NCBI GenBank assembly: GCA_031732875.1
Contig: JAVMKL010000028.1
Span: 1 to 46,457 of the forward strand
Direction of reading: 5' to 3'
Source of the DNA: JAVMKJ01 sp031732875
GTDB lineage: Bacteria; Pseudomonadota; Gammaproteobacteria; Competibacterales; Competibacteraceae
Length of the DNA: 46,457 bases
The position numbers and the translations under genes were made by a program. Within the stretch, counting starts at the first letter, position 1. Every line of letters starts with the position of its first letter. Of this stretch, positions 9,154-16,562 are shown in pieces. The notes under the pieces were generated by a model. The model had not been told where the DNA came from and searched no databases. It saw only the letters and a list, made by a program, of their open reading frames with translations.

Positions 9154-10572
9154 TCAAGCGAGTGGACTCGCCCACGCTTCCAATCGTTGCTGCGTTGAAT
9201 CGGGTGGAAGCAACGCCAGAACCCGGGCCAGCTCCGGACCGTGGGTTTCCCCGGTCAGCGCCGCTCGCAGGGGCATGAACAGGCTCTTGCCCTTCAAACC
9301 GGTCCGCCGCTTCAACGTTTCGATCAACGGTTGATAGGCGGCGCCGTGTTCGGCATAGGCAGCCAAGGCGTGGACGAAAAATTCTGGCCCTGCCGCCGCG
9401 ATCACCGCCCGACTGTCATCCGTGGGAGTCAAATCCGCGCCGAACAGTCGTTCCGCCCAGAACGCGGCATCGATGGGAAAGCGGACGTTGGGCCGGACCG
9501 TGGCGATGAACTCGTCCCGACGGCCGAGCGGCACCCGTTCGCGAACCCCCGGACCCATCCAGGCCCACAGCCGTTCCGGGGTCGCCCGCTGCACCGCCTC
9601 GGCCTGCCAGTGCAGCAGTTGCGATTCGTCGTAGCGGGCCGGAGCACGGCCCAAGCGCTCCAGCGCGAACTCGGCGGCCAGCTCGGCCGGCTCCATCCAG
9701 ACATCGCGCTCGTAGCTGTGGCCCAGGCGGGCCAGATAGTTCGACAAGGCCTCCGGCAGATAGCCGGCGGCCCGCAACTGACGCACGCTGAGATCGCCCG
9801 CGCGCTTGGACAGTGGCCCGCCGTCGGCCCCGACGATCAGCGCCAGATGGCCGTACTCCGGCGCCGCCAGTGCCAACGCTTCCAACAGCAACAACTGGCG
9901 CGGGGTATTAGCCAGATGGTCCTCGCCGCGCAGCACGTGGGTGACCCGCATCAACGCATCGTCCACGGCGTTGGCGAAGAAAAACTGCGGCGTCGCGTCG
10001 GCGCGGCGGATGACGAAATCGCCGATATCATCGCTGGCGACGCGCTGCGGGCCGCGGATCAAATCGGTGAATTCCACCGTGCGCCCCGCCGGTACCCGGA
10101 ATCGCAGGGTCGGTTGCAAGCCCCGATCAAACCGTTGCCGCCGCTCGGCCTCGCCCAGCCGGGCGCAGGTACCGGGGTAACGCGGTGGCCGGCCGGCCGC
10201 CAACTGCCCCTTCCGGCTCAACGCCAGTTCGACCGGGGTGCAGAAACAGGGATAGACCTGGCCCGAGGCTTCCAGCCGCTCGTAGTATTCGGCATAAATC
10301 CCCGCTCGCGCCGACTGGGCATAGGGCGCATGCGGACCGCCGACCTCCGGCCCCTCCCGCCAGTCCAACCCCAGCCAGCGCAAATCCTCCAGCAGGGCCG
10401 CGACGTATTCGGGACGGCTGCGCTCCCGGTCGGTATCCTCGATGCGCAACAAAAACCGGCCGCTCCAACGCCGGGCCAGCAGGGCATTGAACAGCGCCGT
10501 GCGGACGTTGCCCAGATGGAGATGTCCGGTCGGGCTGGGCGCGAAACGCGTCTTGACGTTTTCAGTGGTCAT
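9154..10572 (-). CDS. gltX: Glutamyl-tRNA synthetase
   Basis: This class I synthetase of 472 residues charges tRNA-Glu. The N-terminus has RFAPSPTGHLHLGNVRTALF (HIGH-type motif HLGN), then LLRIEDTDRERS, and the KMSKS-type motif is GGPLSKRAGD. A full-length C-terminal anticodon-binding region is present, so it is not the shorter tRNA-modifying GluQ-RS. ATG 10572 (MTTENVK) is chosen, since upstream in-frame codons lack a ribosome site. The gene occupies the position that glnS holds between ppiB and cysS in Pseudomonas. The genome could carry a second GluRS; this one may be either copy. Confidence 0.95.
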   Translation of the reverse strand: MTTENVKTRFAPSPTGHLHLGNVRTALFNALLARRWSGRFLLRIEDTDRERSRPEYVAALLEDLRWLGLDWREGPEVGGPHAPYAQSARAGIYAEYYERLEASGQVYPCFCTPVELALSRKGQLAAGRPPRYPGTCARLGEAERRQRFDRGLQPTLRFRVPAGRTVEFTDLIRGPQRVASDDIGDFVIRRADATPQFFFANAVDDALMRVTHVLRGEDHLANTPRQLLLLEALALAAPEYGHLALIVGADGGPLSKRAGDLSVRQLRAAGYLPEALSNYLARLGHSYERDVWMEPAELAAEFALERLGRAPARYDESQLLHWQAEAVQRATPERLWAWMGPGVRERVPLGRRDEFIATVRPNVRFPIDAAFWAERLFGADLTPTDDSRAVIAAAGPEFFVHALAAYAEHGAAYQPLIETLKRRTGLKGKSLFMPLRAALTGETHGPELARVLALLPPDSTQQRLEAWASPLA

Positions 10573-10675
10573 AGTCACATCATGGTAGCGGAAAGCGCCG
10601 TGGCCAACCAAATCTGGCGGCGCGCGTATCCACTGACTATCATGATTTCGCTATTCTCACCACCAGGATTACCCG

Positions 10676-11296
10676 ATGCACAAACCATCATCCCTGCTCG
10701 CCGCAACCGTTCTGGGTCTGATCTGTTCGACGGCCCTGGCCGGCACCCAAGTCCGATTGAGCACCAGCCTCGGTCCCATCACCCTGGAACTCACCGACGA
10801 CAAAGCCCCCAAAACAGTCGAAAACTTCCTCACCTATGCTCGCGAGGGCTTCTACAACGGGACGATCTTTCACCGGGTCATCGACGGATTCATGATCCAG
10901 GGCGGCGGCTTCACCACCGGCTTTCAACAAAAACCGACCCGCGCGCCGGTTCCGAACGAGGCCGACAACGGCCTCAAAAACCTGCGGGGCACCATCGCCA
11001 TGGCCCGTACCTCCGACCCCCAGTCGGCCACCGCCCAGTTCTTCATCAACGTCAAGGACAACGCCGCCCTGGACTACAAGTCATCCACGCCGCAGGGCTG
11101 GGGCTACGCCGTGTTCGGCAAGGTGATCGACGGCATGGAGGTCGTGGATAAAATCCGTCAGACGCCCACCGGAACCGGCGGGCCTGGCAACCGGTTCTCC
11201 GACGTGCCGGCGACCCCGGTGATCATCGAATCCGTCACGATTCTTCCCACATCCGCGCCCGCGTCCCCAGGCGCCCCCGAAAAACCCAAACCCTGA
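10676..11296 (+). CDS. ppiA: Periplasmic cyclophilin-type peptidyl-prolyl isomerase
   Basis: This 206-residue prolyl isomerase begins with a signal peptide (MHKPSSLLAATVLGLICSTALA, cleavage near residue 22). The cyclophilin fold shows FHRVIDGFMIQGGGF, the catalytic arginine in FHR, and ATAQFFINVKDN. A short proline-rich tail ends the protein. It is the exported member of a tandem pair, with the cytoplasmic paralogue beginning 9 bp downstream. It probably assists folding of envelope proteins. Divergent from gltX, with a 103-bp shared upstream region. Confidence 0.93.
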   Translation: MHKPSSLLAATVLGLICSTALAGTQVRLSTSLGPITLELTDDKAPKTVENFLTYAREGFYNGTIFHRVIDGFMIQGGGFTTGFQQKPTRAPVPNEADNGLKNLRGTIAMARTSDPQSATAQFFINVKDNAALDYKSSTPQGWGYAVFGKVIDGMEVVDKIRQTPTGTGGPGNRFSDVPATPVIIESVTILPTSAPASPGAPEKPKP

Positions 11297-11305
11297 GTCA
11301 AGACC

Positions 11306-11803
11306 ATGATCAACCTGCACACTCCTCTCGGTACCATCAGCATCGAACTCGACTACGCCAGCGCTCCCGCCACCACCGCCAACTTTCTCCAGTATGCCCG
11401 GGACGGGTTCTATGAAGGCACCCTGTTCCACCGAGTGATCCCCAATTTCATGATCCAGGGCGGCGGCCTCGAAACCGGCATGACCCAGAAACCGACCCGC
11501 CCGCCGATCCGCAACGAGGCCGACAACGGTCTGAAAAACGAGGTGGGAACCATCGCCATGGCTCGCACCTCCGACCCCCATTCCGCCACCTCGCAATTCT
11601 TCATCAACGTCAAGGACAACGACTTTCTCGACCACCGCGGACCGACCGGCCAGGGTTGGGGATACTGCGTGTTCGGCCGGGTGGTGGAGGGCATGGACGT
11701 GGTCCAGGCTATCGCCCGCGTACCTACCACCAGCCGGCGCGGCCATCAGGATGTACCGGTCGATGACGTGGCAATCACCAAAGTCGAAATCGTTGGCGAA
11801 TGA
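11306..11803 (+). CDS. ppiB: Cytoplasmic cyclophilin-type peptidyl-prolyl isomerase B
   Basis: This 165-residue cytoplasmic prolyl isomerase lacks a signal peptide, starting directly with MINLHTPLGTISIELDY. It has FHRVIPNFMIQGGG, with the catalytic Arg, and SATSQFFINVKDNDFLDH. It is strongly similar to the preceding exported copy, consistent with a local duplication followed by loss or gain of the export signal. Its stop overlaps the lpxH ATG by 4 bp. The ppiB-lpxH adjacency is conserved in Pseudomonas. Confidence 0.95.
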   Translation: MINLHTPLGTISIELDYASAPATTANFLQYARDGFYEGTLFHRVIPNFMIQGGGLETGMTQKPTRPPIRNEADNGLKNEVGTIAMARTSDPHSATSQFFINVKDNDFLDHRGPTGQGWGYCVFGRVVEGMDVVQAIARVPTTSRRGHQDVPVDDVAITKVEIVGE

Positions 11804-12543
11804 CCGGCATGGCCACGCTGTTCGTCTCCGATCTGCACCTGGACCCGGCCCGGCCCGCCGTCACCGCGCTGTTTCTGGATTTCCTGGAACGGCGGGCCCG
11901 ACGAGCCGAAGCCCTGTACATCCTAGGCGATCTGTTCGAGGCGTGGATCGGCGATGACGACGACGCGGAACTCGGCGAAACGGTCGCGGCCGCATTGTGG
12001 ACCCTCACCCATCATGGCGTGCCCGCGTACTTCCTGCACGGCAACCGCGATTTCCTGATCGGCGAACGGTTCGCCGCCGCCAGCGGCATCCGGCTGCTGC
12101 CGGAGAGCGTGGTGATCGAACTTGCGGGCGAGCCGGTGTTGCTGATGCACGGCGACACGCTTTGCATCGACGATGTCGAGTATCAGACATTCCGGGCGCG
12201 GGTTCGCGATCCCGTCTGGCAAGCAGGAATGCTGGCCTTGCCGGTGGAGCAGCGGCGGGCGCTGGCCGGCCAATTGCGGGAAACCAGCCGGCAGGTCACC
12301 CAGCGTAAAGCCGCCGAGATCACCGACGTCAATCTGGCTGAAGTGGATCGGGTCATGCGCGCTTCCGGCGTTCGCCGCCTGATCCACGGGCACACCCACC
12401 GACCGGCCATTCACGAACAATTACTTCATGGCCAGTCGGTCAGGAGGGCGGTTCTGAGCGACTGGCACGATCACCGGGGCAGCGCGCTGCGCTGCGATGC
12501 GGCCGATTGGCGGCTGGAACCCTTTCCCTCGCCGGGCGCGTGA
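11800..12543 (+). CDS. lpxH: UDP-2,3-diacylglucosamine diphosphatase
   Basis: This 247-residue calcineurin-type metallophosphoesterase hydrolyses UDP-2,3-diacylglucosamine to lipid X in lipid A synthesis on the inner face of the cytoplasmic membrane. Metal-binding motifs run in order: SDLHLDP, LGDLFEAWIGDDD, HGNRDFLIG, LMHGDTLCIDD and IHGHTHRP. The first ATG overlaps the ppiB stop (ATGA). A second ATG at 11809 gives MATLFVSDLHL, closer to E. coli LpxH, and may be the true start. It implies an LPS-bearing outer membrane. Confidence 0.95.
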   Translation: MTGMATLFVSDLHLDPARPAVTALFLDFLERRARRAEALYILGDLFEAWIGDDDDAELGETVAAALWTLTHHGVPAYFLHGNRDFLIGERFAAASGIRLLPESVVIELAGEPVLLMHGDTLCIDDVEYQTFRARVRDPVWQAGMLALPVEQRRALAGQLRETSRQVTQRKAAEITDVNLAEVDRVMRASGVRRLIHGHTHRPAIHEQLLHGQSVRRAVLSDWHDHRGSALRCDAADWRLEPFPSPGA

Positions 12544-12547
12544 AACC

Positions 12548-13036
12548 ATGATCATGATTCGCGATCGCCATTCCGGGTTCCAAACGCGCGATGCGCCGGG
12601 TACCTTTTCAGCGCTGATGGATCTGTACGAACGCAATTATATCAACATGCGCCGGCTACTTCCGGTCATACCACCGGTCCCGGCCGTTCGCGTGTCGCGG
12701 ACGCACGCGGGACTGGACCTGCACCTGCGGATTGTCGAGCGCTGTCGCTACACCAGCGAGTTGATCCTGACCTATCAATTCCATCGGCATGACGGCGCGC
12801 TCGTCGCCGAACCCAATCTCCGCATCCGGGTATACCACGACGCCCGAATGGCCGAGGTGATGACCGCGCACTCGCGACATCACGCCGCATTTGCCGCCGA
12901 CCTCCTCTCCAGCGACCGCCCGGACAGCGCCCAACTCCACGCCCGCTGGCAGATCAACCGCTTTCTTTATAAATGGCTGACTTACTGCCTGCGGCAGGGC
13001 CACCGTTATACCGAGCCTCCCGGTTGCCATAACTGA
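12548..13036 (+). CDS. DUF1249 (YqiB-type) family protein
   Basis: This 162-residue predicted cytoplasmic protein is recognised as DUF1249 by the pattern LMDLYERNYINMRRLLP near the N-terminus, followed by a beta-rich segment (LRIVERCRYTSELILTYQF) and the C-terminal NRFLYKWLTYCLRQGH. Its function is unknown; E. coli YqiB is the nearest named relative I recall. ATG 12548 is used, 4 bp after the lpxH stop; an in-frame extension into lpxH is unlikely. It is probably co-transcribed with lpxH. Confidence 0.8.
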   Translation: MIMIRDRHSGFQTRDAPGTFSALMDLYERNYINMRRLLPVIPPVPAVRVSRTHAGLDLHLRIVERCRYTSELILTYQFHRHDGALVAEPNLRIRVYHDARMAEVMTAHSRHHAAFAADLLSSDRPDSAQLHARWQINRFLYKWLTYCLRQGHRYTEPPGCHN

Positions 13037-13084
13037 GACCACTCCGGAAATTCACCAAATTTTGGGCATCATTCATCGAATTTG

Positions 13085-13129
13085 TTGACTAACCCGATAG
13101 GTTAATATAGTTTCCTTACTCAATAGTCA
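13085..13129 (+). promoter_or_regulatory. iscR promoter region with possible IscR half-sites
   Basis: TTGACT (13085-13090) and TATAGT (13106-13111) resemble -35 and -10 boxes, but with a short 15-bp spacer. Opposed TGACTA half-sites occur at 13086-13091 (plus) and 13129-13124 (minus). This resembles the TTGACTA half of type 1 IscR operators, though neither copy makes a full consensus palindrome. Autorepression of iscR by [2Fe-2S] IscR is known in relatives and inferred here. Confidence 0.45.
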
Positions 13130-13168
13130 GGAATTTTCCCGGAATCATGTCACCAGCAGGGTAACGCC

Positions 13169-13654
13169 ATGAAACTATCGACCAAGGGCCGCTACGCGGT
13201 CACCGCCATGATGCATCTGGCCATTCACGACAGATACGGCCCGGTCACGCTGGCCGAGATTTCCCAATGCCAGGGCATTTCGCTGTCCTATCTGGAACAG
13301 TTGTTCGCCAAGTTGCGCAAATGCAGTCTGGTGGAAGGCGTGCGCGGACCGGGCGGTGGCTACCGGCTGGCCCGCTCCCCGGATCAGGTCACGGTCGCCG
13401 ATATTATCAGCGCGGTCGACGAACGGTTGGACGCCACCCGTTGTTTCGGCCACGAGAACTGCCAGGAAGGCCGGCGCTGCCTGACCCACGAGTTGTGGAC
13501 CGACCTCAGCCGGCAGATTTTCACCTTTCTGGAAGGAATCACCCTGGCGCAGTTCGTCAACCGCCCGGCGGTCTGCGAAGTGGCCCGTCGCCAGAACGGT
13601 TCCCGCCGGCGCGAGCGGGCGACGGATCGGTTGCCGGTCTCGATCATGATGTAA
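13169..13654 (+). CDS. iscR: Rrf2-family Fe-S cluster regulator IscR
   Basis: This 161-residue transcription factor senses cellular Fe-S status. It begins MKLSTKGRYAVTAMMHLA, the typical Rrf2 winged helix, with the recognition region ISLSYLEQLFAKLRK and the wing RGPGGGYRLAR. The three cluster-ligand cysteines are in CFGHENCQEGRRC (about residues 92-104), matching E. coli spacing. The C-terminal tail is Arg-rich. iscS follows after 15-18 bp; iscU, iscA, hscBA and fdx do not follow, which is unusual. Confidence 0.96.
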   Translation: MKLSTKGRYAVTAMMHLAIHDRYGPVTLAEISQCQGISLSYLEQLFAKLRKCSLVEGVRGPGGGYRLARSPDQVTVADIISAVDERLDATRCFGHENCQEGRRCLTHELWTDLSRQIFTFLEGITLAQFVNRPAVCEVARRQNGSRRRERATDRLPVSIMM

Positions 13655-13672
13655 CCGGTTCGGCGCGGCGTG

Positions 13673-14890
13673 ATGCGGTTGCCGATTTACCTGGATTATG
13701 CCGCCACCACGCCGGTCGATCCGCGGGTGGCAAATCTCCTGGGCCGGTATCTGACCCGGGATGGGGTGTTCGGCAACCCCTCTTCCAGCACCCACGTCTT
13801 CGGCCGGACGGCGGCGCAAGCGGTGGAAACCGCCCGCGAGCGGGTGGCCGCCCTGATCGGCGTCGATCCCCGCGAGATCGTGTGGACCTCCGGGGCGACC
13901 GAGGCCAACAACCTCGCCATCCGCGGCGCGATGCGCGCCCATGCCCGCAAGGGTCGGCATTTGGTCGCCGCCAAGACCGAGCACAAGGCCGTGCTGGACG
14001 TCTGCCGGCAACTGGAACGGGAAGGCTGCGCGGTCACCTGGCTGGACCCGGAACCGACTGGCCTGATTCCCCCGGAACGGCTGGTGGAAGCGTTGCGACC
14101 CGACACCGTGCTGGTATCGTTGATGCACGTCAACAACGAAACCGGCGTCGTTCAGGATTTGGCCGCCCTAGGCATGCTGACCCGGGAACGCGGCATTCTG
14201 CTGCACGCGGACGCCGCTCAGGGCGCCGGTAAGCTGCCGATCGATCTGCGGGCGTGGCCGGTGGATCTCATGAGCTTCAGCGCTCACAAGCTGTATGGTC
14301 CCAAGGGCATCGGCGCGCTATACGTACGCCAGCGCCCGAACCGGGTGCGGCTGGAACCGTTGCTGTACGGCGGCGGTCAGGAACGGGGTCTGCGGGCCGG
14401 TACGCTGCCCACCCATCAGATCGTCGCCATGGGCGAGGCGTTTCGAATCGCCGGCGCGGAAATGGCGACCGAGCAGGTCCGAATCCGGGAACTGCGTGAC
14501 CGGCTCTGGCGGTCCCTGACGGAATTGGGCGACGTGGAACTGAACGGCCATCCCGAACGCAATGTCGCCGGCATTCTCAATGTCAGTTTCGCTGGAATCA
14601 CCGCCGAGGCGTTGCTGGCGGCACTGCCGGAAATCGCGGTTTCGACCGGTTCCGCCTGTGCCTCCGCCGGCGGCGAACCGTCGCACGTCCTGCGTGCCAT
14701 GGGTTGCGGCGATGTTCGGGCGCGCGGCGCGGTCCGCTTCAGCCTGGGCCGCCGCACTACGGCGGAGGAGATCGCTTACACCGCCGCTAGCATCCGCGAG
14801 GCGGTAAGCCGACTGCGGGAACTGTCGCCGTTGTGGGAATGCCATCAGCGTGGCTTCGAGGCCACGGTGGATTGGAGGGCATCGCCATGA
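13673..14890 (+). CDS. iscS: Cysteine desulfurase IscS
   Basis: This PLP enzyme of 405 residues removes sulfur from cysteine for Fe-S clusters, thiamine and tRNA thiolation. It starts RLPIYLDYAATTPVDPRV, near-identical to the E. coli IscS N-terminus. The PLP lysine lies in SFSAHKLYGPKG. The mobile-loop catalytic cysteine lies in STGSACASAGGEPSHVL. The C-terminus LSPLWECHQRG matches the IscU-docking tail. ATG 13673 is chosen over the adjacent GTG at 13670. Its stop overlaps the next gene by 4 bp, where iscU would be expected. Confidence 0.94.
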   Translation: MRLPIYLDYAATTPVDPRVANLLGRYLTRDGVFGNPSSSTHVFGRTAAQAVETARERVAALIGVDPREIVWTSGATEANNLAIRGAMRAHARKGRHLVAAKTEHKAVLDVCRQLEREGCAVTWLDPEPTGLIPPERLVEALRPDTVLVSLMHVNNETGVVQDLAALGMLTRERGILLHADAAQGAGKLPIDLRAWPVDLMSFSAHKLYGPKGIGALYVRQRPNRVRLEPLLYGGGQERGLRAGTLPTHQIVAMGEAFRIAGAEMATEQVRIRELRDRLWRSLTELGDVELNGHPERNVAGILNVSFAGITAEALLAALPEIAVSTGSACASAGGEPSHVLRAMGCGDVRARGAVRFSLGRRTTAEEIAYTAASIREAVSRLRELSPLWECHQRGFEATVDWRASP

Positions 14891-15366
14891 ATCTCCAGGA
14901 ACAGCAGTTGATGGCGAACCTGATTCGCGCCCGGCGCTGGGGGGCACTGGCCACCCAAGGACCCGACGGTCCGGAAGCGTCTTGGGTCGCCTACGTCCCG
15001 GAAGCGGACTTCAGCGGCTTCCTGCTCCACCTCAGCACCCTGTCGGGCCATACCCGCAACCTGCTGGCGCATCCGCGCGCCAGCCTGGCGATCAGCGAGC
15101 CGGAACGAGACGGAGAAGACCCGCAGATCCTGGCTCGGGTGACGATCCAGGGCGAGGTTGCGATCGTCGACCGGGACAGCGAGGATTACCAGGAAGCGGC
15201 CCGTCGCTACCAGGAACGGCTGCCCGATTCGGCGCCTCGCTTCGAATTCGGCGACTTCCTGCTGCTGCGGCTGACCCCAGCCCGCATCCGCTTCGTGGGC
15301 GGTTTCGCCCGCGCCTACACCCTGGACGACCTGGGCCTGCGGGCGGCGGCTCAACGCACCAGTTGA
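14887..15366 (+). CDS. Pyridoxamine 5'-phosphate oxidase-fold protein, HugZ-like
   Basis: This 159-residue protein has the split-barrel flavin-binding fold. Evidence is RARRWGALATQGPDGPEAS at the N-terminus, HLSTLSGHTRNLLAHPRASL and a final ARIRFVGGFARAY, typical of HugZ/HutZ haem-utilisation and general PNPOx-like proteins. The HugZ C-terminal DUF2470 domain is absent, so a haem oxygenase role is not shown. ATG 14887 overlaps the iscS stop (ATGA), implying co-translation with iscS. Its 3' end overlaps the convergent gspF by 16 bp. Confidence 0.75.
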   Translation: MNLQEQQLMANLIRARRWGALATQGPDGPEASWVAYVPEADFSGFLLHLSTLSGHTRNLLAHPRASLAISEPERDGEDPQILARVTIQGEVAIVDRDSEDYQEAARRYQERLPDSAPRFEFGDFLLLRLTPARIRFVGGFARAYTLDDLGLRAAAQRTS

Positions 15367-16562
15367 TTGAGATCGAAGATCGGCAGCAGGATGGCCAGCA
15401 CGATCACCAGCACCACCCCACCCATCAGCAGGATCAGCATCGGTTCGAAAATCCCCAGCAGGGCGGCGATCAGGGTCTCGGTCTCGCGCTCCTGCTGCAC
15501 CGCCGCCCGTTCCAGCATGTTCTCCAGCCGGCCGCTGGCCTCGCCGCTGGCGATCAGTTGCACGGTCATCGGCGGAAAATAGCCGCTGGCGCTGATGGCC
15601 TTTTGCAGGCTGGCGCCTTCCTTGACCCGTACCGCCGCCTGCTCCACCGCCTCCCGCATCGGCAGGTTGCTCATCACCTGCGCCGAAATCCGCAGCGCCT
15701 CCAGCACCGGCACGCCGCTGGCCATGAGGATGCTGAAAGTGCGGGCGAACCGGGCGGTATTAGTCCCCCGCGTCAATCGGGCGATCAATGGCAGTTTCAG
15801 CAGGGTTTGATGCACCCGCCGTTTGAAGCCGATCCGGCGCAGGGCGTAAATCCAGGCGATCCCTCCTCCCGCCAGCGCCGCCAGCACCAACCAGCCGTAC
15901 TGGCGCAGAAAGTCGCTCAGGGCGATCAGGCCTCGCGTCAGCGCCGGCAACTGCTGGTTCAGACTGCCGAACACCTGCACCACCTGCGGCACCACGTAGG
16001 TCAGCAGGCCGGCCACGATCAGGATGGCAACCCCGGTCAGCAACAGGGGATAAAACAGCGCCAGCCCGACCTTCTGGCGCATTTGCTGGCGGGCCTCGGT
16101 GTAATCGGCCAACCGCTCGAACACCACGTCCAGATGGCCGGACTGCTCGCCGGCGGCCACGGTCGCCCGGTACAGTTCCGGGAACACCTGGGGATAATCG
16201 CCCAGCGCGGTCGCCAGGGTATGTCCCTCCAGCACCCGGGCGCGCACCGCCAGCAGCAGGCCGCTCAACCGCGACCGATCAGACTGCCGGGCCACCGCGC
16301 CCAAGGATTCCTCCAGTGGCAAGCCGGATCCGACCAGGGTTGCCAGTTGCCGGGTGATCAGCGCCAGATCGGTGGGACTGATCCGCAGGCCCCACAACCG
16401 CCGTTCCCGCCGCCGCTCCTGGCTGGCGACCTCCTCGACCCCGAGCGGATTCAGCCCACGCTCGCGCAGCGCCTGCCGGGCCAGACGCGGCGTGTCGGCT
16501 TCGACCAATCCCTTGCGCTGGCGACCCCCGGCGTCGAGAGCGACGTACTGAAAGGCCGGCAC
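15351..16562 (-). CDS. gspF: Type II secretion inner-membrane platform protein GspF
   Basis: This polytopic protein of 403 residues anchors the secretion ATPase and pseudopilus assembly. It begins VPAFQYVALDAGGRQRKG, the GspF/PilC N-terminus. It contains two copies of the T2SSF domain (about residues 70-190 and 270-395), each followed by hydrophobic segments (LLLTGVAILIVAGLLTYVV and PMLILLMGGVVLVIVLAI). The start is a GTG whose G is the last base of the gspE stop (TAGTG). It is the last gsp gene in the run. Confidence 0.94.
   Translation of the reverse strand: MPAFQYVALDAGGRQRKGLVEADTPRLARQALRERGLNPLGVEEVASQERRRERRLWGLRISPTDLALITRQLATLVGSGLPLEESLGAVARQSDRSRLSGLLLAVRARVLEGHTLATALGDYPQVFPELYRATVAAGEQSGHLDVVFERLADYTEARQQMRQKVGLALFYPLLLTGVAILIVAGLLTYVVPQVVQVFGSLNQQLPALTRGLIALSDFLRQYGWLVLAALAGGGIAWIYALRRIGFKRRVHQTLLKLPLIARLTRGTNTARFARTFSILMASGVPVLEALRISAQVMSNLPMREAVEQAAVRVKEGASLQKAISASGYFPPMTVQLIASGEASGRLENMLERAAVQQERETETLIAALLGIFEPMLILLMGGVVLVIVLAILLPIFDLNQLVR

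Noticed and set aside
13673..14890. NifS-type rather than IscS desulfurase
   Set aside because: The N-terminus and the LSPLWE tail match IscS closely, and iscR lies directly upstream.
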